A stretch of 64,000 bases of DNA from Tremella fuciformis (taxonomy: Eukaryota > Basidiomycota > Tremellomycetes > Tremellales > Tremellaceae): NCBI GenBank assembly GCA_032768795.1, contig CP136492.1:2170001-2234000 (forward strand). Reading direction: 5' to 3'. The position numbers and the translations under genes are program-made. Position 1 is the stretch's first letter. Each line of letters begins with the position of its first letter. A model generated the notes under the pieces. It was not told the origin of the DNA. It made no database searches and saw only the letters and a program-made list of their open reading frames with translations. Of the stretch, positions 1-12,077 are shown in pieces.

Positions 1-336
1 CGCAGGTTTCAACAAAGACACATCTCGTCCGAGTGCGTCAGAGATACGAAACGGCCGAATCCTCCCGAGTCATCGAGTCAGAACCAAGACTCTGATACAC
101 GATGCCAGCCTGAAGGCCACCACAAGGGACCGGTGCGCCGTCCGGGCCGACGCCATGCGAAGGCGCTGAAGATCAGAGCTTATGGACAGGTCCCCTTGGC
201 GCTGCGGAGGGCGACAACAGATGACATCCCAGAGATGAGATATACGAGTGACCAATTCGAAGCATTTTCTTCGTGCATGATCAGAGTTCCGTGCGCAGAG
301 TTGAGAGCTGGGCGAAGTAGCGAAACCCTTAAGGCA
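1..336. other. window edge, no gene seen
   Basis: Only short overlapping reading frames without recognisable motifs are present on either strand. This is probably the 3' flank of the minus-strand gene that ends at 337. Confidence 0.4.
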
Positions 337-1080
337 TCACTGTCTTTCGTGCTTACTATGAGGCTCTGACATAGGTTCGCCGGAATGATGGTCGGACCGA
401 CGATCCTGCAGTCTGTGAAGGTCCCCAAATGAAGTGACGAGCATGGGATCCCTTCCCGACCTGCCTTGTTCCGTCAAATCCCTTCCCGCTTGCTCGAGCA
501 GCTGCTGAACTCTTTGTTGCGCAAGGTTCCTCACTGCAGAGGTGGCACGCCAGCCTCTGTGATCGAAGAGGCTTTCCTGAAAATCTTCTGAGGGAACGCC
601 ACTCACACTCCCGCCGGCAGATTGTGCAGCAGACGTGACAGGCGGGGAAGGCGTTTCATTTCGGCTTGTAGCGTCTCCGGTCAGCGGAGATGGGAGAAGG
701 GTCAATCGCGAAAGCGCATCCAATGATTCTTGGTACGCAATCGCCGCGGGCGACGATGTGTGGCTTTCAATCGTGGTGCTGACAGGCAGAACGGGGCGCT
801 GCGAATCCACACTCGACCGCGCAGAGTCCGACTCATTAGCCCACATTGCCTCGAACGCCTCCGGATCAGACTCCATGAAGAGGAGCATATGTCGGCTTTC
901 CTTAGCCGCCTCATCGTCCCATCGGCCTTCAAACAGCCTTTCCCACCGATCCCATGCGATGTCCAGCCAGTGAATATCTTCTCGAGCCGTAGACTCTGCG
1001 ACCGCCCCCTCTGCGCCTCGCTCGTCCTCTGTAGGGGGTGATGGCGACCTGGTCTCTGATTCTGAAGGTGTTGTTGACAT
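337..1080 (-). CDS. hypothetical protein, acidic, Ser/Pro-rich
   Basis: One uninterrupted minus-strand frame of 247 codons. I start it at the ATG at 1080 (MSTTPSESE), because the frame upstream of it reads like untranslated sequence. The N-terminal part is acidic and low-complexity. A Trp-rich patch (WLDIAWDRWERLFEGRW) near residues 38-54 could form a short amphipathic helix. The rest is Ser/Thr/Pro-rich and probably disordered, ending in a His/Arg/Ser tail. There is no signal peptide, membrane segment or recognised domain. I do not recognise the family and assign no function. Undetected introns could change either end. Confidence 0.45.
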   Translation of the reverse strand: MSTTPSESETRSPSPPTEDERGAEGAVAESTAREDIHWLDIAWDRWERLFEGRWDDEAAKESRHMLLFMESDPEAFEAMWANESDSARSSVDSQRPVLPVSTTIESHTSSPAAIAYQESLDALSRLTLLPSPLTGDATSRNETPSPPVTSAAQSAGGSVSGVPSEDFQESLFDHRGWRATSAVRNLAQQRVQQLLEQAGRDLTEQGRSGRDPMLVTSFGDLHRLQDRRSDHHSGEPMSEPHSKHERQ

Positions 1081-1647
1081 GATACTTTGATCAGCAGCCT
1101 TTTTAGCCTGAAAAGCTGGCTTGATGACGACGTGCAAGAGCGAAAGGGTCATTCAGATAGACTTACGAGCACTTGGTGGCGATCCGTTCGCGGCACAATG
1201 GTCGGCGAGCCCTTTGACCTTAAGGATCTACAAAGGAAAAGTTTGCTGCGGCTGCGCATATTGCCCACGATCCGTTCTCACATAACTATTCGCAACGTAC
1301 ATAGAGAGCATGTACAGATGCATAAGTGTACAAACATAGGAAGGGAGGGACATATGGAGTGAGTCTTGTGGGAAGGAATCGCATGGCTTGCGCTGTCATT
1401 CTATCGATTGATGGGCGATACACAGGAGAATCAGCGTGTGACCGCTGGAGAGCTCATACAACCGAGGGCGTGTTGTGAGTCGGTTCGGAAATGCACAGAG
1501 TATTATGTCTTCACTTATAAGACAATTGGACGGGGCGGGGAATGGCTCTGTTGAAGAAATGTAGCGCGAAGTCGGGCCAGAATGAATGCGCAGGGACGAT
1601 TGAAGCTCTGTATTGAGCTGTGTTATGGTCATCGATCTCGCGTCAAT
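1081..1647. other. intergenic, no gene seen
   Basis: About 570 bases between two minus-strand genes. Reading frames here are short, overlapping and lack recognisable motifs. It probably holds the promoter of the 337-1080 gene and the 3' end of the 1648-2238 gene. Confidence 0.4.
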
Positions 1648-2238
1648 TCAGAGGCCAAGCTGCCCTCGCGCCATCATCTCCGCGCCAAACACAGTCCCCA
1701 CGGTCTTATCCACCAAGAACTGTGCCCCGGGCCCCAGCGGGCTAGGCAACATCCCTGCCGCGGATCGCGCGGTGCACACGGCTCCAGTGACGACACCTTT
1801 AATCGCTCCTTCCGCCACCTTTTGGGCACCCGAGGGGACGTACATCGTCGCACAGTCGTACGTACGTTTGACTGTGCTCGTCCACGATTCCTGGTGTGTG
1901 TAAGACGGCTTGTTGTTGCTGTCTGACGGCCAGGCCGAAGCGGTCGTACCGGCCTCGAAGGGCGTAGCAGTTTCGGCAGCGCCTTGACTGCCGGGAAAGT
2001 AAGTATCCAAGTCTTCAGGAGGCAACTTGGGGCTACTGGACGCTCTCTCTGCGGTCCGAGCATTCTTGTCACCTTGATGGTCATCGCCATTGTCATCTTC
2101 AAAGTCGAGAGTAGCACGAAGCTCGGCACGGCTCATCGCGGACCTGGTCTGTCTGGCTGTATTGGGGTTGCTCTCTTCATCCGACAGATCATGGCCTGAG
2201 TATCGGCGGACTGATCCCGGGAGGGGAGCCATGTTCAT
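1648..2238 (-). CDS. hypothetical protein with Gly/Ala-rich C-terminal helix region
   Basis: Single open frame of 196 codons beginning MNMAPLPGSVRRYS. The first ~110 residues are polar and acidic (RATLDFEDDNGDD and similar) and look disordered. From about residue 125 the protein becomes Gly/Ala/Val-rich (AEGAIKGVVTGAVCTARSAAG, then a second moderately hydrophobic stretch with TVGTVFGAEMMA). This resembles a glycine-zipper or weak membrane-associating region rather than a clear transmembrane helix. The coding potential looks real because the alternative frames are broken. I do not recognise the family. It might be a distant cousin of the membrane-protein families elsewhere in the window, but I see no shared motif. 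Confidence 0.5.
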   Translation of the reverse strand: MNMAPLPGSVRRYSGHDLSDEESNPNTARQTRSAMSRAELRATLDFEDDNGDDHQGDKNARTAERASSSPKLPPEDLDTYFPGSQGAAETATPFEAGTTASAWPSDSNNKPSYTHQESWTSTVKRTYDCATMYVPSGAQKVAEGAIKGVVTGAVCTARSAAGMLPSPLGPGAQFLVDKTVGTVFGAEMMARGQLGL

Positions 2239-2542
2239 GTAGCTACGGCGGCCTCCGAGTGCGGCGCGGATGCAAAGTGTTGAAGCTGGCCGGTGGTTTG
2301 AGATGGTTGGGAGGCAGGCCAGCTGCGCTCTCCGGTATATATTGGTGTGGCGTCAACGGCAGAAGTCGTATCGAGGGCAAACGGGGGCCTGCCCACGATG
2401 CCGCGCGCCCGAGCGCAGTCTGAAAGGATCGTCGCTCGCACGCGCGTCGAGGAGGTCAATGTCAAACACTGAACGTGAAAGTTCTAGATCGCATGCCTTC
2501 GAACCCGAAAAATGCTATGCAATAAAAAGGAAGCGCACAGCG
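2239..2542. other. intergenic, no gene seen
   Basis: About 300 bases between the start of the 1648-2238 gene and the stop codon of the ABC transporter. No motif recognised. It presumably carries the promoter of the small gene and the 3' UTR of the transporter. Confidence 0.4.
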
Positions 2543-5500
2543 CTAGCGCAGCCTTCTAACGCGAAGAGCGATGGAAGCCCAAGCGATGACGCGCCAAGCG
2601 AACATGATGCCAATAACGAGACCGGTATACCGAGCCGTTTTGAGATCTCGGAAACCGAAGAGGGAGAGGCTGGGGTGAGCCGGGACACGTCAGATGACAC
2701 TTGGCGTACAGCTGCTCTTCTGTTTGAGCGATGCACTGTCCTGACTGGACCTCGCTGGTGGTACAGTTGAACTTCAGACCGATCGCCTCGTTGATGATCT
2801 GCACACGAGCGGCGGCTGTTCATCAGCCAGATTTAGCGACATATTAAATGCGCCATACCTTTCGTCGTGAAAGCCCAGGCGATCTGACGATTTCAGCTTG
2901 AGCCCGACCCGTACTCGGTACTCAAGACCTAAGACCTGAGACTTACATCTGACAGCCATGTTGGGACAGACAGCGAGATGACACCGCTGAATTGCCCAAT
3001 CATTGATAACAGCGTTGAGACGACCCTGGTCATAAGCTATGCCCTGTCTTTCGATTGTATTGGACTTACACCACTGTCAGGCCCTGGGTATGAATCCAAG
3101 CCCCACATATAAGAGCCATGCTCTCGCCCATATTGACTTGTGTGAAGATGGTGATGGCAAACTCGAAAAATATTCTGGCAGACGTCTGCATCCCCGAGCC
3201 TACGTGCAGCTATGACATCAGCATTGGGTACCCGAAACAGAGTCAAGTGGTTGATCATAACTTACTATTGCTGCGAACATGCAAGAAGCGAGCAGCTCTG
3301 ACCAAATCTCCATCACGGTGTAGTTGGTGACGAACGTTCCCGCCCCGTATTTTGCACTTCCCGTGACCTCGTGGAAGTATAGGTCCCGCTCAGCAGGGTA
3401 GATCGCCATGGCATTCAACAGACCAATGAACGGTATGGGCGAGGTGGTCTGGATAGTCAAGCCGATGCGGTCTTGCGCGCCTGCGGGCCCATGTGATAGT
3501 CGTTGGAAGAAGAGCAGGATGATCGCCGAGAACAGCGGGGGCTGGATGATACGGCTAAAGAAGACCTCTTTCTGCCTCCAGAGGGACTTGAAAGATCTCT
3601 CGAGGATGACAGGCAGAGCGGTGAGAATAGATGTCGAGCGAGAGCCACGCTGTATCGTAACGTCGTTCAAAACTTCGATGCCGGACTCAGTGTGAGCCGT
3701 CGACCGCCACAAAGAGATGACACCAGCGACGCGCGACAAGGACGCCTGGTGTGACGCCGGACGAGGGTCAACTGAGACTAGGTCCAATAGATGATCAGCC
3801 GGGTTGAAGTATTCGGAAGGCATTGGATAGCCAATAGATGTGAAATATGGGACCGCTGAAGCTTGCTTGCCGCTGTACTGCGAGCTAAGGAATGTCACAG
3901 CACGTAGAGGAGGAGCTCACTGCAACTACTCCACCCTTGGCCAGAAGAGTAACGTTGTCTGCCAGCCGCCAGATATCCGATCGCGGTTGATGGATAGTTG
4001 CTTAAATCAGTCAATTGAAGTGCTTCTAGTCGGCCTGCTGACCAATGACAGTCCTTCCGGTCGCAGCGATGTCTTTGAGGACCTGCATCACGCTCAGAGC
4101 AATACTAGCGTCTAGCCCAGACGTTCTGGCCATCAGTCAAGCGTGATTATCAGAGCGTGGCGACTAACGGCTCATCAACCAAGAGGACAGCAGGATCATT
4201 TATCACTGACATGAGTCAATTCGAACTTGCGAGGAGATGTTTGAGACCTACTCTGCACAGCGAGCGACAAGCGCCTCTTTTCTCCTCCAGATATACCTTT
4301 CAGAAGAGGCCCACCAACAGGAAGGTCCGCACAATCCTTGAGTCCAAGCATCATCAAGACCGTCTCTGCCCTTGCGATTTTCTGCTTCTTGGGCATGTCG
4401 CCCGGCAAGCGGAGGATTGCCGCATAGCGGAGCGTCTCTCTGACTGTCAGAGATGGCAGGTGCCAGTCATCCTCCTGCTCGACAAATGCGATGTTCGATC
4501 GTGAGGCGCTCGAGGCAAGCTGGTTGGCGAAGAGCAGCTGTCCTGCCAAGCGGAACCGAGCGGACGGTCCTGGATTGAGTTGCCGGCCGGCGAGAAGTTG
4601 AAGCAGGGTAGACTGGGGGTCAGCTCTATTGTGACCTATTGTACTAGCTGACTTTGCCTGCTCCCGATGGGCCCTGGGCATCAGCTGAGTTCCAAGTTCG
4701 TGGGTGACACGCTGACCAAGATAGCGGAGACCTCCCCGGCTGACCCATCAGCTGACGACTGGAGGCTTGAAGACATCGTACCAGGGAATTTCATCGACAC
4801 CTCATCCAGGATGACGTTGCGTTTATCCTTGACAATCGCCCATCCTCGCCTTTCCCAGCTCATCGACAAGCCCTTGACCTCGACATCGATCGTATCTCGG
4901 GTCATTTGACTGCTCTTGACATCGGTCCCCTTCCCTCGATGGTGACTGTCGATCTCTGCCGCGTGCTTAACGCCGCTAGCCGGGTTTGCCCAGAGTACGA
5001 GACAGGCCAGGGCATACTCGACGAGCCAGACACCAAGGCAGCCAGCGATCCAGATCCCGACATTGGTATTAGGATTGATCTGCAGTCCTCGAAGGACGTT
5101 GTTGCCGACGCACTGCGATCAGCTCGAGCAAGCTGGATGAGATTGAATGACTTACTTGGTCAAGATTTGCCGTCGAATCGGTCGGACAGTTGAATTGACG
5201 ATCCTTGAATTGAATAGTCGCAAAGACACCTAGTCATGAGCGGAATTCGCCCATGCTGAAGTTTCTTACGGTAAGAGTAGAAGTATGGGCTGATCCATCG
5301 AACCCATGCCAGGTAAACGGGGACATGCACCCTGTTATTGAGCTTGTCTCGATGCTCTGCAGGCTTTCAACCAACACGATGAAGCCGGAAGACATTCTAC
5401 TGCGTCAGCCACGCCCTGTACCATCGCAATAAACTGACATCTGCATCAAGTTGAGAGCATTGCCACACATAGAGGCAGGCGCGAAAGAGCGCAACAACGA

Positions 5501-7864
5501 TGACTGAGGTCAGGCCGCATTCGGCATTGGCGGAGACGGGCTCACCGAGACGAATGCACCACCTTGTATAGCATATTGTACAGCCACAGTCTATATCTCA
5601 GCAGGGAGAAGCATATGATGAGGAAGACAGACCGAAGCCACTTGCGTAAAGAGCCTCGCGGCAAGATCTTCTGTCCGCAAGCCCGCCATGAAGTAAAGTA
5701 TGATTGTATACAGTGCCGGCGATAGCGTTGAGGGCACGACAAACGATATCCAATCCGACACGACATACGGTACAATATCCTTCCTATCAGCGTCCACACT
5801 TCCAATTGTTTGTCTCACATAGAGTCTGTCCTCTCGTTCACGGTCGAAAATAACGAGGTCCGTGCAGAACTTCCAGATCCCTACGCCTCATGAGCATCGC
5901 CGAGTGGTACAAGTTGGACTTACAGAAGACCTGCTGAAGATACAGGACACCCGGGATGAACTGGAAGGACAGATTCTTCAAGGATTGAATACCGGTAGGA
6001 TCCTGCCATCAGCCTTCGGGCAAACGGGGGACGTCAATCCTCACTTCCGGAAGCCGATAGAACGTGACGCCCATGATGATACCGAGGATGATTGACTGGA
6101 CCAGCAGTCCGGCCATCTGCGGCCAATTGCGGTACACGTTCTTATGCGCTCGCGCAAGAAGCACACCCGTTTGCTTGAAGAAGCCGGGTCGCTTGGCGTC
6201 CAACTCAGCGTGATTATCGGCGGAGGGATTGAGCACCAGCTGAAGCTCGTCGGACACGGCGACTGCATCCGGCATGGCCTGGTCCGTGGCGTGCTTCCGA
6301 GTGAGGTCGTTGTTGAGCCTCAATGTTGGACGCGATCGCTCTCGCGCTCGCCATGAGTCTACCAGGAACTTGACTCTTTGTCGGGTCATGTCTTCCTTGT
6401 CTAGATCTCTGTTGTCCACGGTCGAGATGTCGATCAGGAAGTCTGGGTCTCAGCCGAGGCTATATATTTCGAGAACATGACGTACCGAGTGGATTGACGC
6501 CGCGCTGGACTTCGTGTCCTAGACCAGCAAACCAGGGAAGACAGTCTGCCCTGTGTCCTGAATACACAATCTCCCCTTTGGAAAGTAGAGCAATCCGATC
6601 AAAAATGGGAAATGCGTCGGATCTTGGTGCGTGAATAGACAGGACGACTGTTCGGCCCCGCCGGGCGAGCTGAGACAGGGTGAGGAGCAAGAGATACGAT
6701 GTGAATGCATCCAGGCCTGATGTCGGCTCCTGGTCATCAGCAAATAATCGCTTGCGAGTGTTTGAATCACATCGAGAATGAGCACACTGGGCAGAGTGAC
6801 CAGGACACAGCCGATCGATAGTCGGCTTCCTGTCAGCCCCATCTTCAGTCAGCATCTCAGTGCCCACCGTTTCTCTCCGCCAGAGATACCTTTCCGCAGC
6901 GGTCCTCCCACAACTGTATCCGCCGCATCGCGTAGACCGAGCTCATCGATCGTCTGTTCCACAATCATCGCTATCGTATCGGCGCTCAGGCTTGTCGGAA
7001 GCCTGAGCTTCGCAGCATACGTGAGGGTCTCTCGGACCGTAAGGTGCTCGACAAGATAATCTTGCTGGCGAACAAAACCGATACGCCGCTTCATATCCGC
7101 CTTGCTCAGCAGCTGATGCTCCGATCTGCGCGAGGCGGCGTAGTATCCCACTTGGCCCCCTTCGACGGGCAGGCCCGAAAGGCGATGGGCGATGGCGTTG
7201 AGCAGGGTCGTCTTGCCAGATCCACTGCCGCCAAGACTACGCTCAGCATGTCCACATCGTGGCGTGTAACGACTCACATAGCTAGCATCTCTCCACTTTG
7301 GCACTCGCACCCAACGTCTTTCAAAATCCACCTCTTCCTCTTCGGCGCACCATCCTCCACGTCCCCATCGCCCGCGCCCTTCTTCCGCTTGCGCAACCAC
7401 TTCGGGACCCACTTGTTCGGCCCAGTGAGTGGGACACCGACCGTCAGACTCTCTACCCGCAGGTCGAACGGTAGAGGCGGCGGCAGGTTGAGTAGAGCAC
7501 TGCGACCCTCTTCGTCTCTTAAGAGCATGTCTGGTCGGATTTCGGTGGCCGAGGGGAAGCTGCCCCGCTTGTGAAGTTCGTCTTTGAGCTCAATCTCGTC
7601 GTCGGACATGAAAGATGAGGTCGACCTGGGCTGATTGAGCAGCACTACAGCAGCTCTCGATGGCGAGTCGGGCGATGGCGGTACCAATCCCGGACCTGGA
7701 CCTCCAGGTTCAGTGGCAACCGCAGGCTGGCGGGCGCCGGCTGGCCGAGAGCTAGCGATGGGCGGGCCGAGCTCGTACACACCATCGTCAGCGTCGCCTT
7801 GCCACTCGTCGCCCATTGGAGGCATACTGTCCATCGCGTTGCCGCTTGGGGCCGTTGAAGTCAT
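2543..7864 (-). CDS. full-length ABCG transporter (NBD-TMD)x2, YOL075C-like
   Basis: A multi-exon gene whose conceptual splicing gives two ATP-binding and two membrane halves in ABCG order. The cytosolic N-terminus starts at 7864 (MTSTAPSGNAMDS). NBD1 has Walker A GGSGSGKTT (after a 41-bp intron at 7237-7277), signature ISGGEKR and Walker B/D-loop ILDEPTSGLDAF, with introns splitting GGEKR and ILD/EPT. TMD1 lies at about 6230-5000. NBD2 has GPSGAGKST, with one intron inside Walker A, then ISGGEKRRLSLAVQ, VDEPTSGLDAS and IHQPRSD. TMD2 includes an extracellular Cys-bearing loop near 2800-2720. The last exon ends in a hydrophobic helix, basic residues and a TAG at 2545-2543. All ATPase motifs are intact, so it should be active. 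The substrate cannot be read from sequence. The ISGGEKRR form and forward NBD-TMD order fit the YOL075C/non-PDR group better than PDR pumps. The gene has many 40-45-bp introns. Confidence 0.9.
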
Positions 7865-8196
7865 CGCTCAAGAGGTCGAGACTCGCGGTATTGGCGTCAT
7901 AGACACATCTGCCCATCAGCCTGTCTACTACGATCGATCTCACCTTCCTACCCACCATCGCGAGCGTCTCAAATGGCAACAGGGCCCCGCGAAGCTCTAC
8001 TCTCGGTCCGCCGGCGCGTAAACGTATAGCTAGAGAGAAGCTAAGGCATTCCTGGTAATTCCAGCAACAGCATCTTGGCCATCTCATGACAGTTGTAGAC
8101 CATCTAGGAACGCCGTCGATTCAGGGTCATCACACCCGAGTTTACCGGAATCACTCCCCGCCAAGACTGACCAAAGACACAGAGATGAGATATGCA
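7865..8196. other. promoter region of the ABC transporter
   Basis: About 330 bases between the ABC transporter start and the HRD1 stop, with both genes on the minus strand. No independent gene is visible. It probably combines the HRD1 3' UTR with the transporter promoter. Confidence 0.4.
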
Positions 8197-10664
8197 TTAG
8201 GCTCCTGCTTCTTCTGCTACACCATCTACAACGTCAGGTTCGGGATCCGCGTGCGGCGGATCAAGAGGTATAGGCGTAGTGGATGATGTAGACTGGCGGA
8301 TGATCTCATCGTCATCACTTTCCCATTGACTCCTGACCCGGGTCAACTCGCCGATGAGTCCGCTGACCACCTCGTCCACCTCCCTCAACACCCTCAATCG
8401 ATCGTCCAGCGCACTGCGCGCATTGCTTCCCGAGGCGAGACGAGCCGATGACCATGGCTTCGGAACGTCCGTCGAATGCGAAACCCATGCGGGAGTGAGG
8501 AAAGGCGTGAAATGTCTCGGAGGCGGGGGTGCGAGCTCCTCAACTATGGCTTCTGTTGCTTTGCCTTTCCCTTTGATGGCGGTGGGACCGGAATCGTTTG
8601 CAGGCGATGGGTCACTCCGAAAGCCACGCTGAGATATCGAAGACGTGGGCAGCAGGCCGAAGCGCCGGAGAGCAGCATCTGCGGCTTGTTTCCTTGCCAA
8701 GTTCTCGTCAACCACGGCTGATTCCGTGTCAGCCGATGATCCGGGCTTGCTCGATCCCAAAGACGTGAAGACCGCAGGAGGATTGGAGGAAAATGGCGTT
8801 GTACTGCCTGAAGCTCCGACATCAGGAGATGACGGACTCAACGCAGTGGGCCCGGGCCGAGTCGAGGTGGACGGACCAGCTTCGGGCAAATGGGGCCGTG
8901 GAGCCTGAGGCTGGGATAGCAAGCGGGGAAGCCCCGGAGGAGCCATGAAAGCCGATGAACGCGGTGCTGCACCTAGGGGAGCCGGGTGGAATCGGCCGGG
9001 TATGATTGGCCCACCCCAGATGGATCGTTGTATCTGTGCATCTTCTGGTTCTTGAGGCGGCTGCGTTGGTGGAGGCGCGACGCCTGTTTGAACGCTGGGG
9101 GGTTGGAGGGGTCCCGGTACGGCACCGTTCTCGGCAGGCAGTCGGAAGAACTCGTTGAATGCAGCACGATTGTCGGGACCTGCGGCGGGCGCAGGTGCAA
9201 GCCCGTTTGGGCGAGGTACAGCGCCAGGGGCAGGCGCAGGAGCAGCCCCCGGTCTCGCTGGCCGGCTGTTCGTCGCGGGATTCCGTAGTACATCGCGACG
9301 ACTGAACGTCAGCGAAAGACACCCGCCTATGATCATTCAGGTACACACCAAGTGGGGCAGCTTTGTTGCCTTTCGAGCCAGCTGCGCAGACAGTGGAAGT
9401 GGAAAACATGTCCACACGCAAGCTTCTTGGGTGTTTCGTTCGGCCCACCTTCTCCAGCATCTCCTTGCCCCTGTGCACCTGCAGCGACCATCTCCTCTCG
9501 ACAAATAATGCAGGTACGATCGCCCGATCTTTCCAGCTCCTCTTGTGTCGCGTTGGGGTATAGAGCATCCATGTCGCGGGTGGCGCGGCGATACCGGATG
9601 AGGTCGCTGCATCGCGAGAGGAAGGATCGAAGGGTCATGTAGACGTCTCGTAGGATGTGTAATGGAAGGCCATAATGTAAGAATATGACAGTGAAGAATG
9701 ACAGGTACGTGAGGAGCTTCATGAAGTCTGCCTTATCAGCGAAGTGAGGGAAGGTCACAATAGACGAACCGCTCACCGACAGCGAGGTCAACATAGAACA
9801 AGTACATCGACTTTTGCTCCCAGCTCGGAGCATCCTCCCGTCCTCCGGCTCGGCGCAAATCGACAAGTCCAATGATATATCTCGCGAATGTCCCGGTGAC
9901 AGATGCGAGAAGAATCATGAACTCGGAGCCGAACAGAACCATGGCGGATACCCCATCAACGAGAATCGTTTCTAAAGAATGCGTGACAAGGAGCAGGTCG
10001 GCCAGGATGAGGAGAGAGATTATGGACGACACGCGCAGGTGGAAGGTGAATGGCGGCCCCGGTGGCGGTATCTGGTCCATCTGGAAATCAGCTTGACCTT
10101 GGCACAGGGAGGGGCAAGCTGACATAGTCGACGCGGTCCGCCGTGATCCAGTGGAAGCACTTCAAGAACACCAACAGGGCATACATGAATGCGAACGGTG
10201 CGTTGAAGTCATCCCTTTTGATCAGCAGCAACATCGACGCTGAAGTCTGCAGCGCACCGGAAGATGGTGAGGGCGAGAAGCGATTCAGTCAGAAACAGCC
10301 ATAGCCGCTCGAAGAGATGCTGTATGTCAGGACAGCAACTACTTCAAAGGGAGCGCAGCTCACTTCGTATTCGATTGCCCGTAAGCGACCAAAGAAGACG
10401 GTCTTGAGAGCTATGCCAATGCAAATGATGACGAAGAGGGCATAATTGGCTAGCACCTGCACATCAGCTGTCAAGCCCGGGAGGGAGCCATTGGAGTAGA
10501 GCAAGTTCTGGACGGTGCTGACTTACCATCAAAGCACCGCTACTCCGACCTATCGCTACGGCGGCAGAGAAGAAGTTCGGCCTCGACTTGAAAGCCGAAG
10601 CGACAACCGCCGCCGCCAAGCCGGTCGAGGCCGCCCCATAGATGACAAGGCGTGTCGATATCAT
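8197..10664 (-). CDS. HRD1: ERAD E3 ubiquitin ligase Hrd1 (synoviolin)
   Basis: Splicing several short exons from 10664 (MISTRLVIYG) gives a multi-pass N-terminal membrane region with segments such as VLANYALFVIICIG, ESLLALTIF, LIPVDGVSAMVLFGSEF-like and LTYLSFFTVIFLHYGLPLHI. A cytosolic RING-H2 finger follows: C-IIC, a polar insert containing NETPKK, ACGHVFHFHCL and, across an intron near 9340, SCPTC-RRDVL. The long C-terminal exon (9340-8197) is Pro/Ala-rich and disordered, as in fungal Hrd1. The protein sits in the ER membrane and ubiquitinates retro-translocated misfolded proteins with Hrd3, Der1 and Ubc7. The RING Cys/His ligands are all present. The first exon and transmembrane exons were joined by splice consensus (for example GCTTTGATG|gtaagt), so small boundary errors are possible. 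Confidence 0.93.
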
Positions 10665-12077
10665 GCCTACTGCCCCTCTCCTCAGTCAGTCCTGCAGGGA
10701 GTGCTCCAATCCATCAGGCCGTCTGTACGAGAGGTGCGCCCCCGGTTTGCCGTGACCTAGAACAGAGAGATATGAGAAGGACAAAGCACCCCTAGCATCA
10801 TCGCTGGATGACTGGCGTGACGTGGAGACGACTCACGTGACACCTGGTCAAGTGGCAATGTGGCACTTCGCGAGTGTGGCGCAACGTCAATTTGACCGAG
10901 CACGACAAAGGTGATTGAGAATCCTCGAAACACCCATGCCGGACGCCAACCTTCCTGGCTTAATGCACAACTGCGCCTCGCATCGTCTCGTTTCCTGAAT
11001 ACATCAGAGGGAGAAAACACCGCGGATGATGCTACAGAGCGGCAGGACGCGACAAGAGGTTCAGACCTGCCCAGTTCCCACCGTCTGCCAAACAACTGTT
11101 GCAACGGCCACGAAGGCGACTCAGAGATCGCAATGGTCGGCCGCCTCTTCTCAAGCTCCTGTAGCGCCTTCCAGGGGTGAACCGTGCACCAGAACCCGAA
11201 AGCGAGGCAAAGATGAGGTCCCTTCAGCCGGCAAAGTGGCAATGATGGCCCTAAGAATGACTCCCCTCGCCCGTGCTTCACTAAGACAGTCCAAAGCGGG
11301 GGCTCGATTTCAGAGCTGGGCCCGCTCTTCCAACTTTCGGACGGAAACCGCCGAGGAAGATGTACCAGTGGACTGTGGCACTATGACAGAGGCTCTGCAC
11401 AATGTGAGTCTCCCGCCAAACAGTAATGCTGTGGATTAGAGCTCACTCCCCAAGGATCTCGCCGAATCGGGCCTGCCCCACCAATGGCGCCTTTGTTGCC
11501 CCAGCGACTCAAATGGCACACAAGACGTACATAGCTCCTCGTTCTGGATGGATGAGACGGAGACTGTCAGGTTCGACTCTCTTCCAGGTGGAACAACAGT
11601 AGATCTAGGAGAGAACCGTACTTCTAATTGCCGCTCGTTCAGCCCGGTGGAGTACCTAGAGGCGCAGGAAATGCAAATCGAGGAGACCTAGGTTCTCCAC
11701 TACGAGTGTCCCTAGCCTCGAACATGACTGGACAGTGACGCCTGGGTATTAGTCAGCTTAGGGAGTGTATGCAGATATCGTATTTCCAATCAGCGGGATA
11801 TCCGCTCGGTCAAGTGTGAAAGGAGAAGTCCGCAGCGACAGAGTTGCGACACTCTGACGCCTTCCGCTACACATTACTTTCAGGCTGTGATGACCCAGGA
11901 AATCAACAGAGATACGTCTGAGTTATGGGCAACGGCGGGCTAGCAGCGGTGGAGCTACCTTCGGAGCCTCATTTGAATCCGCGGTCCCCCCTGCCGCAGA
12001 AGGCGACGGTGATAACATGGTATGATATCGGACTGCGCGACTTTGAGAAGTGATTTTTGCTTGAACTAGATACCGTG
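10665..12077. other. 1.4-kb region without a convincing gene
   Basis: Two overlapping open frames exist here, minus strand around 10757-11281 and plus strand around 11026-11439. Both are Arg/Ser-rich with no domain, hydrophobic segment or similarity to neighbours, and they overlap each other. From 11440 to 12077 all frames are closed at short intervals. It probably holds the HRD1 promoter at the left and the promoter of the 12078 gene at the right, possibly with decayed sequence between. Confidence 0.4.

Noticed and set aside
1648..2238. Membership of the 1648 gene in the Cys-motif or Thr/Val membrane families
   Set aside because: It has a Gly/Ala-rich C-terminus but no clear membrane helix, no Cys signature and no Thr/Val block.
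2270..2770. Plus-strand open frame of 166 codons
   Set aside because: It runs antisense over the last exons of the ABC transporter, whose membrane helix and stop codon are clearly readable on the minus strand.
10757..11439. Two overlapping open frames (minus 10757-11281, plus 11026-11439)
   Set aside because: They overlap on opposite strands, are Arg/Ser-rich without domains or hydrophobic segments, and share nothing with neighbouring families; most likely chance frames.
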